Below are positions 38,401 through 50,943 of a stretch of DNA of 64,000 bases, piece by piece. Source of the stretch: Scortum barcoo. Taxonomy: Eukaryota > Chordata > Actinopteri > Centrarchiformes > Terapontidae. How positions within the stretch are numbered: position 1 is the first letter of the stretch; the number at the start of each line of letters is the position of its first letter. The position numbers and the translations under genes are program-made. The notes beneath the pieces were generated by a model. That model saw only the letters and a program-made list of their open reading frames with translations, did not search any database and was not told the DNA's origin. The stretch spans positions 20,393,230 to 20,457,229 of the forward strand of contig CM041535.1 of assembly GCA_023238725.1 (NCBI GenBank). The letters run 5' to 3'.

Positions 38401-39080
38401 TGGGAAAAGAGATGCATCATATTTCTCGTATTGGATTAGAGTGCGTGCTTGGCTTTGGGTGGAGTGATGAAATATTCATTACTGTTTGTGATCTCGAAGA
38501 AGAGTAGCACTTGCAAACCTTCGCACGCAATTCATGAAAAATGGAGTGGAGGTAGACATGTTTTGAGCATGAAGGTGATGGAAGGTTGTCTGGTTCATAT
38601 GACCTTAACCAAAAACATTCATGGCGTCTGGCACGACTGCACACGTTGCCCCTCCCTTCCCTTTGTCCGCTATCAGAATTTTTGAATAGATGAATAACAT
38701 GAACATCTTGATTAGTTAGTTTGAAGATTGGACCTGGATTCAAAGAGTTTTCCCATTCACAGATTGACAGGTGTCAGTGGCCACATCCGCGACAGTGTCG
38801 GACTTGTCAATCTGCGAGTGACATCGGATTCACAGCGGCTTTAATAATGCAGCGACAGCCACACTTGTTATGTCCTCTCCGGCTCTCCACCCTCTCCTTT
38901 CTCTGGAATGTAGAGAGCTGTCCTTACATTAAGGCCAGGTCAGATTGCGTCTGCCGTCGTACATTAGCGGCAAAGCCATCCCGCCTGTATCACTGTTAAG
39001 AGGAACATGGCACGAAGATGGCTGAATTATTCACACTCATAATCGGCCTTTATGTCCTGCTGCCAAGTCTGGCCCCACTG
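38400..39080 (+). promoter_or_regulatory. Candidate intronic enhancer segment
   Basis: Unique-looking, microsatellite-free sequence containing TGACAGGTGTCA at 38765-38776, the paired recognition motif known for MEIS/PKNOX/TGIF homeodomain proteins, plus ATTA/TAAT cores nearby. It also holds an imperfect inverted repeat around that motif. The motif is seen; enhancer activity is inferred and unproven. Confidence 0.3.
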
Positions 39081-41280
39081 TTATTCTAGTGCATAATTGA
39101 TAGTGCTCAGAAGTGGAAAAGTTAGAATAGCAGAAGTAATGCGAAGCGAAAGTGTAGTCAGGCAGCACAAGAAGGGAAGAGGGGGGATTGGCGGGGTAGT
39201 GAGGGGCATAGCGGGATGGAGGTGGGCCCCTATAGGAGTTTTTACACTGAGCTTGTGTTAGCCTTTACGGGGCTTAGGCCCGGCTAGCGTGAGGATCGCG
39301 TGTGTAGGCCAGCCAGACTGGTCTGAGGGGGGAGAGGAGAGGGGATAAGAGGGGGATAAGAGGGGGATGAAAGGAGGTGGGAGGGAGCGGAGATGGGAAT
39401 CCAGAGTAACAAGGCCTGACGCTGAGCTGGCCCAGAATGTGGTCTGCTTCTCCCCCAGAGTTACTCTGGGGCTCCTCTGTGGGCAGATATATATTCTTAA
39501 AATCGAACTGAATTTGATTAAGGAGAAAGTTTATTTTTCTCTTTTTAAATTATCAGAGGGGAATAATCACGGCCACTCTGTTATCAGCGCAGCAGATTTG
39601 TACTCGTGGGTTCGGTTTTCGTTTGGACCCAATCCAGCAAGTTTTTTTTTTTTTTTTCACTACCTGCTTGCTCAGGCACGTAAAAGAGGCACCGACATCA
39701 CATTACAACCATGCGATACAATGATCAATAAACAGCAACCTCCAGAGAAGAGCAGTGATTGGCTCCGTTCCAATAGTAAAGAGGGGGCCGTGTATTGAGA
39801 AATTGAGTGAGACAACCTTTTGAAAATGTTTCAAGGCTACACTTCACTCTCGGAAAAATGCGGTTTGTTTCGTATTTTATTTTAATTAACCTGCCATTGC
39901 ATATCTTCATCTTCGCCTAATTCCCCAAAGAATCTATTTTCACATTATTTTCCAGAGCTAGACATTTATATAGTGTGATATTTCTGTCAGAAATCATTTT
40001 TTTTTCTGCCTTCTCACATCTCCGATCTCTCTGTGAGCGCTTTCGATTGAACTGAACACCCTTCCATGGAAGTTTGAATGTCTCAGGTGAAGGTGTTAAC
40101 ACAGCCCCAGGTGTAGTCTATTTAACACCTCTCTGACCCTTAACAAAGCCTTACTAACTGCTGCCTAGCTCTGCCTTTTGTGTCCCATAACAAAGCCCTT
40201 TAGCTTCTAATAACACCACAGCACCGCCAGTGTCAAGAGAAACCTGAGATAAGGTCCACATCAGAGGGTTGGTGGGAACTGTTTAATCCGCTTCTCGAAA
40301 CCAAACCAACACACAACAGGCAGGGATCATGTTTGGCAAAGTGGCCTGCTTTGATGGAGGGATCGGATGGTGCAAGTAGGAGGAACGGGGATGACGGAAA
40401 ATAGAAAGGCGGCTGAATGCCGGTCGTCTTTTTACGAAGCTCTGAAAGAGAACATCTGGAGAATAATACAGGGAGTTGTACACAGTGAGCGCTAATGCCC
40501 ACTCACAAAGAAAAAACACATACACGGGTGCACACACTAATAGTATCGCAGCAGTATTACATGCTGTCCTTTTTATCATCATTTATTGATTCCACTGATT
40601 AATTCAGCATTTCAACTCTAATCACAATGAAAGTCAATTATTTGCTAAATTACTTTTGTTTTTACACGTATGCAGATTCACCATGCCTGGTCACAAGTAA
40701 ATGAATAAGCAGCGGCCTTTTAATTTTCACCAAATTAAAGGAGGTATTTCTTCTTCGCTTTCTATAATTCTCTTTTATTTTCTAGAACATACACTTCAGT
40801 CGCAGCGCCTAACACGCCGTTATCATTTAAATGAAAGCCCTACATCCAAGCTATATATTTTTTTGTCAACATCACTTTTGCAATATATTAGAAAATATCT
40901 TTCACCGGAGTCGCTACAATGTGGCCATAAAGCCGTCGAGTGGAAACATTAGCAGCGATATGTCTCAGAAACTCATAAAACCAATTTACGAGTGCACTTA
41001 AGGCCCATACACCTACTGGAGCCATTCTATAAAGATGCAGACAGAGATTGCACCAAACTCTCCCCGATTACCCACATTTAAAAGTAATAAATGTGGATCG
41101 ATAAGTGATAGAGGGCCTGTTAATCTTGGACTTACCCAGTTATTTCCAATTCAGACACTCCTTTTCAAACCAAAATTGCAGCATTTACAAGCTTACCATT
41201 GATTTGTTTCATTGTTTTCTTCCTACGGGCTAAATGCTGCACTGAGCTGTTCTTGCAGAGCTTCTCTGGAATGGATGTTT
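39080..41280 (+). other. Intron 1 sequence, no gene seen
   Basis: It holds a poly(T) run at about 39643-39657. The 143-codon frame at 39367-39798 is read through G-rich repeats and T-runs and has no domain. Otherwise AT-leaning unique-looking DNA. Confidence 0.5.
39340..39371 (+). repeat. Short tandem repeat, 11-bp unit
   Basis: GGGGATAAGAG occurs in about 2.7 near-identical copies in a G-rich stretch. Confidence 0.75.
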
Positions 41281-41288
41281 TTATCTTT

Positions 41289-41307
41289 TTTTTTTTTTTT
41301 TTTTTTT
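41289..41307 (+). repeat. Poly(T) run
   Basis: A long uninterrupted T run; no retroelement body is recognised beside it. Confidence 0.88.
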
Positions 41308-41619
41308 GGTGTTTAAATTCTTAAGAGACTCGCCTTTATCTTATTAAAAGAGAAATTGCAAGGACCAGTTTGCCTTTTATTGCAATTATTCTTTTTATAT
41401 GCGAATAATTCATTTTTCGATATCCCAAATGAGAAAAGAATTTTAATTAAAGGAAACTTCAATAATCAACGCTTATTAAGTAAACAACGTTGCTGCTCTG
41501 GTGCATGGAAACAATGGTGGCAGCCTCCTGTGAAATATGTTCTTGATCATCCAGCAGTAGGACATGAGCATAGGCCAGTATGCCTGGTTGAGCTCAAATA
41601 CTTATTTATTTACTGCTTG

Positions 41620-42640
41620 GCTCAGCGTGCCAGTGCTGGAATGCTATTGGCACTAGCAGGTATGGATTAGACCCCTTTCTGTCTCACTGTGAAGTTAATT
41701 GAGGGAATCCTCCTCCCACAGTGGACTGGGACTGTCTCAGATCTGCATGCAGACTCAGCTCACAAAAGCACTACAGTTTCGCTTTAAAATTCGACTTGAC
41801 GATTTCTGACTCTGCAGCCGATAAATCATTTCTCTGTGACCTTTTACACGCTCCGTCTGAAACAAGCCTTCCTCATCAGACTCTCAGCCCCCCTATCGCC
41901 ACTAATGTAATGTCATTAATATGATATAATGGCTTATTATGGTGTCACTAATTAGATTGTACAGCAGTTAGATGTGTTATCATCCTATTCTGTCATTAAT
42001 TGGTTCACTAATGGTTTGCCTTTGCACATTTGCATGTAACTCTGCAATTATTCTACATGCCTTTATATATTTACATGCAATGCAATAGAAATTTAGTTCT
42101 CCCCTTGCACTGCTCTATGATGAACACTCCCAATTTTCTAGGCCTAATTAGTGTATTATCAAGAAAAAAAAAATCTCATCAGGAAATGCCATCGCTAATG
42201 CCTGTGGATGGCATTTACTTTAAATACCCACATGGCTGATGGAGGATGAGCTACTGTCTTTTTGATACATTTGTCCGAACATGTGTAATTTATGAGCAGT
42301 TTTTTTACGCAAACAGCCAATTAATTAAATGCCACAGCAAAGCTCAGATTAGCCATATGCTTATTTGCTCACATATTGTGACGTACGAATGTTTTAGACT
42401 GATTTATGATTGATGTGGCATTACTTGCTTGTCATGGCTTATCATATGGATTTATGTATGAACGCCTCTATTGTTAGAAAACGAGTTCTTTATATCTCAG
42501 TGGTAATTTCATTCCTTCTACTCGCGCCCTTGAAACCCGCAGAGAAAACATTTCTTTTGTACACGCTGATCTCCCGGTGGAACTGTATGTTATTGTGTCT
42601 GTTGTGCAAATGTTTTACTTCCACATATCTGGATACAGAA
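41620..42640 (+). promoter_or_regulatory. Candidate intronic regulatory segment rich in homeodomain cores
   Basis: GTCATTAAT (41912-41920), GTCACTAAT (41943-41951) and GTCATTAAT (41992-42000) recur within 90 bp, with further ACTAAT cores at about 41901 and 42008. A perfect POU octamer, ATTTGCAT, lies at 42028-42035. The segment lacks microsatellites and is AT-rich. This density of homeodomain/POU-type sites suggests a developmental enhancer; no conservation data were available. Confidence 0.35.
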
Positions 42641-42720
42641 TAATTCCTCTCCTTCTGGCTTTGTTTTCTCTGTGTCTCTGCTGGTCTTTTAATTGTGAAT
42701 TTTTCCAGTGTTTTACAGGC

Positions 42721-42754
42721 AGTAATGATTTTATAGCAGTAATGATTTTATAGC
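42721..42754 (+). repeat. Perfect tandem duplication of 17 bp
   Basis: AGTAATGATTTTATAGC is present twice head to tail, without mismatch. Confidence 0.9.
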
Positions 42755-42759
42755 AGGCT

Positions 42760-44974
42760 GTTTTATACCGGTGTCCAAACCTGCAGCCTGGGGAAGATTT
42801 AGTGTGTTGCCGCTGTTGGGTAGTGAGCTCTAATTGGAAGGTCAGGGGGACGTGTTTCAGAGTAGCAGGAGATCACCCGCGTACTGCAGATTTAAAGGTT
42901 ATCCAAACCCACCCGCAGACATAAAGATGTAATTTTCCTGTTATTATATTAGCCATCTGGATAGAGAATATTGCATGTCGAACTGATTTAAAAAAATGTA
43001 ATTTTAAAATCGGGCATGGACTTGCTTTAAAGCGTAATTTAAATGAAACCATATAAAATAATCTGTCCTTTCAAAAAGTTCCAAACTGCAAAGATGCAAA
43101 TACACTCTTTTTTCACTTTTTATAGCCTTGATTTGTATTAAATAAAAGCATGCTGTGCACACACAAAAGATATTTTTATACAGTTTCATACATACATTTG
43201 CCATTTTGAAAATTTCTAGACACGAGTGAAATAGTCCTCTTTGTTGCTTTGACACCAGGAAGATTTTTTCCATCCAGTCATGGCGTCTCTCTTAAGAACA
43301 GCTGCCTCTGGTCCTGCACGGCATGCCAGAAGTTAACCACACTGTAGGCTTGGCTGGAAGGCTGAGACGCCTGTGCGCTTGACTCTATGTGAGGGGCTCC
43401 ATTTCTGCATTTCGTGCCACATTTCGTGTCTATCGCCAGCCCTTCTCTCACGCTTGCCTGGTCCTGTGTCGTTGATGGGGTTTGGGTGGAGGCTGGAGTG
43501 AAGAGGGCGCAAGGAGGAGGGAGGAGGAGGAGGAGGGTGGTGGCCGGTAGATAAGTGGTCGATGTCTGGCTTACGCCCGTCGATGTAGGTTGGGGTAGGC
43601 CGGGTCACGTGGTGGCCCCAGCCCCAAAAAGGTCTGGGTGATTCTTGGCACGCAATGTTTTAAACACACACACACACACAGCTTGGAGACAGACTCCTAC
43701 TGTACATCCACACACAGACACACACACAAAGAAAATTTGTATTTTTTGGCTTCAGACCTGATTTAGGGGGGCATGTGTGAGCGGTGTTGTGCACCTGTCT
43801 GTATCCATGCCTATTCATGTGTATTGTTGTCGTGTTTTTTCTACCTCTGTGTGTTTGCGTGTGCATCCAAGTGTGCCTCTGTGCCTTTCCACCCACTCAC
43901 CCTTGGTAGCGATACAGTTATTGACAACAGAAGGAAAGGTGAAGGCTCTGCAGACAAAGAGGCAGAATGTGCTGACCAGAGCATCCAGTGACAAAAGGAG
44001 TGAGGAGTGTGGGCTGAGGCAGGGGTGCAGAGAAAGTAGATACACCATAAACTGTCTGGCTCAGATGAACCGGCTTGGCTTGCTGACCAACACTCTTCTA
44101 TTTTATTTCTCTCTCTCTCCCTCTCTTTCCTTCCTCTGTTTCTTTTTCTCTCCCCCTTTTTCAGAGGGCTGTCTGCCATTAAAGCAGTGGGAATTGATTT
44201 TCTCATCCTTTCTTCTTCCCCCCCTTTCTTTTATTTAATACCCCTCTGCCATTGCCTACCCCTCGCAGCCCAAATCAATACGGTATCTGCATGTACACTC
44301 GGATAAAATACAAGCACGCACGATAACAGTGTCACAGCGGGGGTCGGCTGTTCTGAAGCCAGCGTCCTCTTGTTCTTTATCCTTTTACTGGTTTTTAACA
44401 TTTACTTTTTTATCCCTGGGTCTTTTCTCAGCCTCATCTTCTTTCTACACCTTCTTGACTGTGTTCTTTATTGTTATTTTTTTCATTTATTCTGATAACA
44501 TGCCTCCTCTCCTTCCTTGCTACCTCCTTCTCATCGAAACAGAGATGTAATGTAGAAAGGTGAGAATGTTAAGGGACTGAGAATGCATTTGCGGTGCCCC
44601 CCTTCTCCTGTTTGCCTCCACCTCCTCCTTCGCATGGCTTGTAATGAGAGTCTGAATTCATGTATGTGGGTGTGTTGTGCCTATGTGCGTGTGTGTGTGT
44701 GTAAGTAATAAAAGTTCTTATGGGGTCAGTGAGAGCGAACACGCACAACAAAGCAGGACACTCACCATTATAACCCTTTACCCTGTGTGGATATTGTGTG
44801 TGGGTGCTTGTGCATTTATCTGTGTGTGTGTGTGTAGGTTACACTATATATGCAGAGCTGACTCTATCTGCAGTTCTCTCCGCTTTAACCTTCTCTTTGT
44901 CCCTAGTCAAGCTACGATGTCCTGAGAGAAAACAGAAAACAGGCGAGAGCGCATGTAGGCCCAAACACACACTA

Positions 44975-45019
<45 letters not shown>

Positions 45020-46440
45020 GCACGCAGCCTCCACAGAAAAGCAGTCAGGAAGAAGGACTGACACACAGTCGGAAACACACTGACACCACTTCTCCAACCC
45101 TGTCTCTCTTCCTCCCTGACTTCTACTTGACTGCTTGACTATATTCAGCGATTCTGTGGCGCAGCATTGAGAGCTGTCAGGCCCAGTGTGGAGCTCCCAT
45201 GCTGGGCTTGCTGTTTCCTCGCGCTCCCCTCTTTGATGACAAATGACCTGTGTCTCCAGATCAGACACTGGGAGCTGCCGTGGGGGCGGGGTGAGGGAGG
45301 GTTTAATAGTGTAAAGTGCCCGGTTATATGGACTGAATTTAAAAAAGGTACTGGTGGAAAGCAGTAAAAGGAAAAAAAAAAAAAAAGACGCGCAGAGAGA
45401 TAGAACGTGACGAGGGCCTCATTCGCCTTTCCGTTCATTGAGTCACCTTTACTGCGTATTACCGAATGCAATGTGAGTGTTTTCCAGTGTGAATTATGTC
45501 ATTTAAACAGCAGCAGCATTGTCAGTTGAACTGACATTTAGTTAAACAAATATTTATCAACCAACACCGCAAGGTAGATACACCCATATCTGCGTGCAGT
45601 ACCCACAATTAGATACACACTCCTATTGAACACAATGAAGCTCATCACAGCACAGGGCTTAGAGAACATCTCCGGTCTCTTGAATGTAGTGTCGCAATTT
45701 CTACCGGGCTAGTTGGATATTCATGACAAAGAACACAATGGGTTCCCCTTAAACATTCGGCTCAAGGAAAAATTACTTCAAAATTGACAGTGTGGTATTG
45801 CCGAGTAATTTAGGCCTATTAGAATAGCTGCTGATTGGAGACCAAGCAAATGGTCTCTGATTCAGCGCTTGTCACAGGACAGGGCAGCCCAAGGGGGGCC
45901 GGTGTGACTAACAGTTCCTCTTTGTTCACGCCTAGGTTTTCATCAGGCCTTCAAGACCTCCATTTTTTTAAACAGAAAATGCTTAATTCATCCCACATGG
46001 TTCCCTATTCCTGCTCTCACCCCTCCCACACCCTTTCAATCATTTTCACGTTCATGCGCACACATTCACAGATTGTACCTACACACACACACATACACGC
46101 AGCCCGAGGAGTCGCGCTCATGTACAAACACAGACAGTGACGCGCACGTACATGCGTACACAAGCGCACACCGTCACCCTCGGCTCCTGCTCGGCTGCAG
46201 CTTCCCCAGTAGTCGCTCAGTCAGTCAGTCAGTCAATGCTGGATCTTGCTGATTCAGACAGCTGTCACATCAGCATCAGCACCGGGGGGCTTCGCCAGAC
46301 AGACACCATGCAAAGCCACATAGACATTATGCTCTGTGTGTCGGAGGAGGAGGGGGTTGCACATGTGTCTGAGCATGCATCAGTGGTTTAGGTTACTTCA
46401 CTTTTTACTGTATTCAACCAGAATGCACGCAGTAAACCGC
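42760..46440 (+). other. Intron 1 sequence with CA/GT arrays, no gene seen
   Basis: It contains a small (CA)n at 43663-43680, a pyrimidine tract at about 44100-44235, (GT)n patches near 44688-44701 and 44820-44835, a poly(A) run at about 45370-45385 and a (CAGT)n patch at about 46208-46233. No exon is recognisable. Confidence 0.55.
44982..45018 (+). repeat. (CA)n microsatellite
   Basis: A pure CA array of about 37 bp. Confidence 0.92.
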
Positions 46441-46458
46441 AGTCTGTAAGGGCAGACA

Positions 46459-46610
46459 GGGTGGCCTCGCTGTGAGAGAGACGGTGCTATAAACGAGAAG
46501 TCGCAGATTTGACAGTCAGTGTTTAGCGTCGAGTGCCCTTGATGTTGCACCCTCACCTGCTCATCTGCCGTAATTTGCCCTGGATGAAAGTGTCAGTGAA
46601 AAATACCTAA
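46459..46610 (+). repeat. Eroded tRNA-derived SINE
   Basis: It begins GGGTGGCCTCGCTGTGAGAG, a degraded A-box region of tRNA type, continues GAGAAGTCGCAGATTTGACA, where the B box would lie, and then GTGCCCTTGATGTTGCACC and TGGATGAAAGTGTCAGTG. This motif order matches tRNA-type SINEs of teleosts that end in a TGGATGAAAGTGTCAGC-like region. Both polymerase III boxes are mutated, so the copy is inactive. Confidence 0.6.
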
Positions 46611-46728
46611 TTTTGTGACAGATTGGATATGACAGGCGTTTGATGACAGAATGTGTTTTTAGTGATTTGATTCAGAAGAAAATGCACCTCCGGAATTAAC
46701 TTAGTGGGAAAGTGAATTAACCTCAAAC

Positions 46729-47040
46729 TTAAAGGGTCAATTCACCCAAATTACAAAAAAAACACCTCTTCTCACTTACCCTCTAGCTGTATCTAGTCAT
46801 GTAAAAAGTTTGTGATACTTTTTTTTTTTTTTTTTGTCCCAACAGCAACATCTCGCTCCAAAGGCAGTGTCGTTGTTGTTGTGGAGAGTTCATAAAACTA
46901 AGAAGTCAACATTCATAGGAACAATTTCTCTGGTAAAAAGTAGTTCCAATAAAAAAGTGTCGACAGTGTATTCTGTGGCGATTACCCAGAGTACCCGGGG
47001 AATGTACTGTGCAGAACAGTTATGTTTTTTGAAAATGTAA
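46729..47040 (+). repeat. Dispersed teleost repeat, copy B
   Basis: It starts TTAAAGGGTCAATTCACCC and continues CTCACTTACCCTCTAGCTG. It matches copy A at 15441-15760 in the order of motifs. A poly(T) run at about 46819-46837 interrupts it. Right boundary approximate. The terminal TTAAAGG resembles the ends of the 28569-28829 element. Confidence 0.65.
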
Positions 47041-48740
47041 TCTTTCAATGCTGTGATCATCACATATAAAATCTCTGTTTAATTTGGCCGGATGCAGAAA
47101 TCTCAGAGATGGATTTCTATAAGCATTTACAAATAAAATCTGCAGCGCTGCATACTGCTACAGGAACATCAGAAAACCTGACCCTGACCCTGATCCAGTC
47201 TGTGCTTTTACTCGTTCAAATTCACGAGTCACGTGTGTGCGTATGTGTGTGTTGTTCTTTTCGGAGAGCACGTCCATCGGTGGTTGATGACTGTGTGAGC
47301 ACCACTTGGGGTCTTTACCTCCCGCTGTGCCCTGAAGGAGGAGGGGGGTGCCCTCCATAGATTAGACACAATCTGTTGGCTGGCACTTGACAAACGCTCA
47401 GGCTTCTTCTGCATACACACAAACACACTTACGCACATCTTACGCATCTGTTGCGCCTTTGTATTTTCACTTTTTTTTTTGTTTCATCTTCACTGACATT
47501 GTTTTTAAGTCTGTCACTAATCTTGTTTTTCTTCCTCCCTGTTGCCGGTGTTCATTTCTGCCCTCCCTCTCCTGTTTTCCCATTTTGTATTTTTATTTAC
47601 CCTCCCACTTTTTCCCTCCCTCTTTTTCATCCTTCTCCCTCGCTTCCTCATGCCGTCCCTCTCCATACGCATCCTTTATCCTAAACTCGTGCTTTCCTTC
47701 TTCCTTAAATATCTCCCTCGTTTCCTCCCTCCTGTCTGGTGGGAGTGTTTGGGTGTGAAAGGCTGTCATTAAAGAGATGCCCCCTCTCCTGCTGGGAGTA
47801 ATCATCTATGAAAGAGGACACATTAATGTTACCACAGCTAACACTGTTTGCTCTGTGCGAGGGTGTGTGTGTCGCCGGCTAAGTGCCTCATGATGCCAAC
47901 ATGGCCCACTTTGTTTCACTCAGCGCTCCCCCCTCACACACTCACCAAATCCTCCCTCAAGGTCACAGCCACTCGGACCAGACTGTGTATGTGCATGTGG
48001 GTGTGTAGACTTTGGTCTGTAGCTGATCCCATGACTCTTGTTTTCTTGTACCTTTATGAAAAGGCCTCGTTCTCTGCTGAATCACAGACGCATTTTTCAA
48101 ATCCTATTTTTGAAATTGGCATATAATCCGCAGACCAATTTCACAGGAATTGATGCTGAACTTAAATAAATGTGTGCATACTTGTGTGTGAGGGAGTGTG
48201 CTTGTGTCAGCGGCGTGTGTATTTTGTAAGAGAGTCAGTGCACAAACTCTATTTTTGTGTCACCGTTGTTTGTGTTTTTCCAGTGTGCGTGTTTGTAGGT
48301 ATGTGTGTGGCGTCTCTGTGTTTCATCCTCCCCCCTGGGGTTCAGTGGTTCAGTGCTCTCAGGCTATTCTGAAGGTCAGAGATGACACCGTGGGAGAGGG
48401 GTCAGTCATCACTGCCACCCTTCCATCTCCTTCTCTCTCCATCTCTCCATCCCTCCATCCCCCCTTTCATGTATTCTCATCTCTCTCTTGTGTGGCTCTT
48501 GGCATGTGGACTTTATTAAATTTTCCTCCGGGTGGGTGACGGAGAAGACAGGAGGGGATCAGGGGAGTCATCTCCTCTTTTCTGCTTTCATCTGTGTCCC
48601 CTCTTTCATTCCCGCGAGGGGACTCTGGTTGTTGGGTCCACGCGGTGAAAAGGTAGCCCAGGTACCTCTGCCCTCTCGGGGCACTGTGCTTCTCGACAGC
48701 TCCCTGATTCCATCTGGAGGTCAGCGAGAGGAAAAGAGAT
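47040..48740 (+). other. Intron 1 sequence with a long pyrimidine tract
   Basis: From about 47530 to 47745 the + strand is almost wholly C/T. It keeps frames open in several phases and the complementary purine frame open too. GT-rich patches occur at about 47864-47872 and 48181-48310. No exon is recognisable. Confidence 0.6.
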
Positions 48741-48743
48741 AAA

Positions 48744-48746
<3 letters not shown>

Positions 48747-48831
<85 letters not shown>
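48747..48831 (+). repeat. (CT)n microsatellite, 85 bp
   Basis: An uninterrupted TC array, the longest perfect dinucleotide array in the window. The absence of interruptions suggests it is young and length-variable. Confidence 0.95.
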
Positions 48832-48834
<3 letters not shown>

Positions 48835-49281
48835 ACATTTCACACATTACACTGGGACCAGGCTGCACACTCTTTAAGGCCTTAAGCCTGACGGAAAAGT
48901 GAAAACTTTGTTCTGCAGTTCTGCTTCGCTCGTCAGTCTTCCTCAATCAATGGAAATTAAGAAATGTGCTTTGCAACAGCAAAATAAGATCCAGCCTGGA
49001 ATTACTTTGTAAATTCTCTTAGTTGGATAGTGAGCGCTTCTTTTAATGTGCGAGTGGTCAAACAGATCTTGTTCTGCAAATGCGCACACACTGTTGAACA
49101 CAGCGAGGCAGCTTACAATATGTGCCTCTTTGAATGTATTCACTTGATTATCTATACGTGTATGTGTCTTTTAGGTTCAAGTTAGATAGTTAAGAGAGTA
49201 ATTATGGCGCTGCAGCTGTTTATAAGCTAATAAAGGTATTTTATTCACCTCTTATCTGCTGTGATAGAGCCCTCTTTCCCT

Positions 49282-49310
<29 letters not shown>
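49282..49310 (+). repeat. (GT)n microsatellite
   Basis: A pure GT array of about 29 bp. Confidence 0.92.
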
Positions 49311-49312
<2 letters not shown>

Positions 49313-50910
49313 GGGAGGGAGTGCACACTTGATAGAGTAAGTGAGCAAGAGACTTGTGGGATTAAAAAGGGAAGCCAACATAATTGAGAATGTATGTGAA
49401 AATTATGTATTTAAATTGAAGCCTGTGAAACTCGATGGATTTCTATGTGAAGATTCAATATTGTGAAAACTCGTTTCTGTGCAATCTTGTTTATATTTGA
49501 GTTATTTACATTCGTATATGAGTGTAATGAATCCAAGATAAAGAAATGCCTATAACAACCCTTTCACTGTGCTTTCTTTTTTTTCATTCAGTTCTACAGT
49601 ACTAGCTGCTCAGTCATGGGGATGCTGTGTTGTTTTTATTTTTTTCGCACCGCCACGAATCATACTGTGGTTTGCCCCCCTGGCTCGCACTGTCTCTGTT
49701 ACAGCGGTGGAATCAAATGAAGTAATTGATTGCTTTAAAATGATCCCTTTCCCTTTTTGTTCACTGCTTATGCTGTCTGTGCACTATAGCTAAAGCTTGC
49801 TTATTGGCAGAGATTATTTTCCCATATTCTCTTAGGGGAAGACGGGTAGATAAGTAACATCAGGCAACATCATAGTCTCTTATTTGCCATCAAATAGAGG
49901 AAAATGATATAAATAAGTAAAGGTCTTTTTTTATTTTACATGTACTGCTGCTGCCACAAAAAAACTTGGGGGTTGTGGTGTTCACTTTGAATTTCTTTGT
50001 TTCCTAAAACAAGCAAGTACATCCTGGGATGTTCTTCTCCCATCCTGCTGACCTTAATGATGGCCTGCACGGCAAGTCATTTGAAAGGAAAACAAGATGG
50101 TTAGTCAAACAAGCAGAGGACAATTCTTCATGTGCAGAATTTCGACCGCTGTTTTGTCTAATGTGTTATTTATGCAACCGATTTGTGAATAAGACCTGAC
50201 CATGTATTTGCTTAATTTGATCATTTAGAGGTCACAGTCATGAGAACAAATATCACTCCCTCTAATGCAGAGAGACTGTCAGAATAGACATTGTGATTGC
50301 TCCCAGTGGGCAATTTGTTTTGAAATTCCCAAAACGGATTGTGACAGATAAATTATTGCTTTCCCTTTTGTTTTACCCTAAACTCTGCAGCCAGCAGAGC
50401 GGGATTAATAATTTGTGTTAACAAGAGGGATGCCAGCCTCCTCTCATCCATCCTCAATTTGTGCCCCTCCCTGCTTTCACCCCTGTCACCCTGCTGATTA
50501 TACGTGACAGTTCCTCCTTCTCATCGTCAGAGATGAGTAAGTGTTTCTCCAGTGCTCCCAGAGTCTCATCCCTCACCCACGGATGGCCCAGATCGCAGTA
50601 GGAGCAGATATGAGACCAGGGAGGAGATCCGTCACGACTCCCCTTTCTACCTGGAACTCATTTTTCAGATCCTGGATATGCGGGCGCGAGGCATCTCTTA
50701 GTGGTAAATGTGATTTATCCACTAAGCTGTTGCTTGGTGGTGGCCGGCGTGGCTACGGGAGCAGCCAGACTCACAATTAACACTGATTTATCTGCGAGCC
50801 CAACCATTAGACTCTGAATCAGCAGTGATGATAATGAAGACGCCTCTGGTCCAACTCGGGTGGAGTTTTTAGTGTCAAAGTCGATTGAGCGGTCCATTTG
50901 TGGTTATATT

Positions 50911-50917
<7 letters not shown>

Positions 50918-50942
<25 letters not shown>
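50918..50942 (+). repeat. (GT)n microsatellite
   Basis: A pure GT array, preceded by GTGTGTTT and followed by a GAAAGAAAGA patch. Confidence 0.9.
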
Positions 50943-50943
<1 letters not shown>

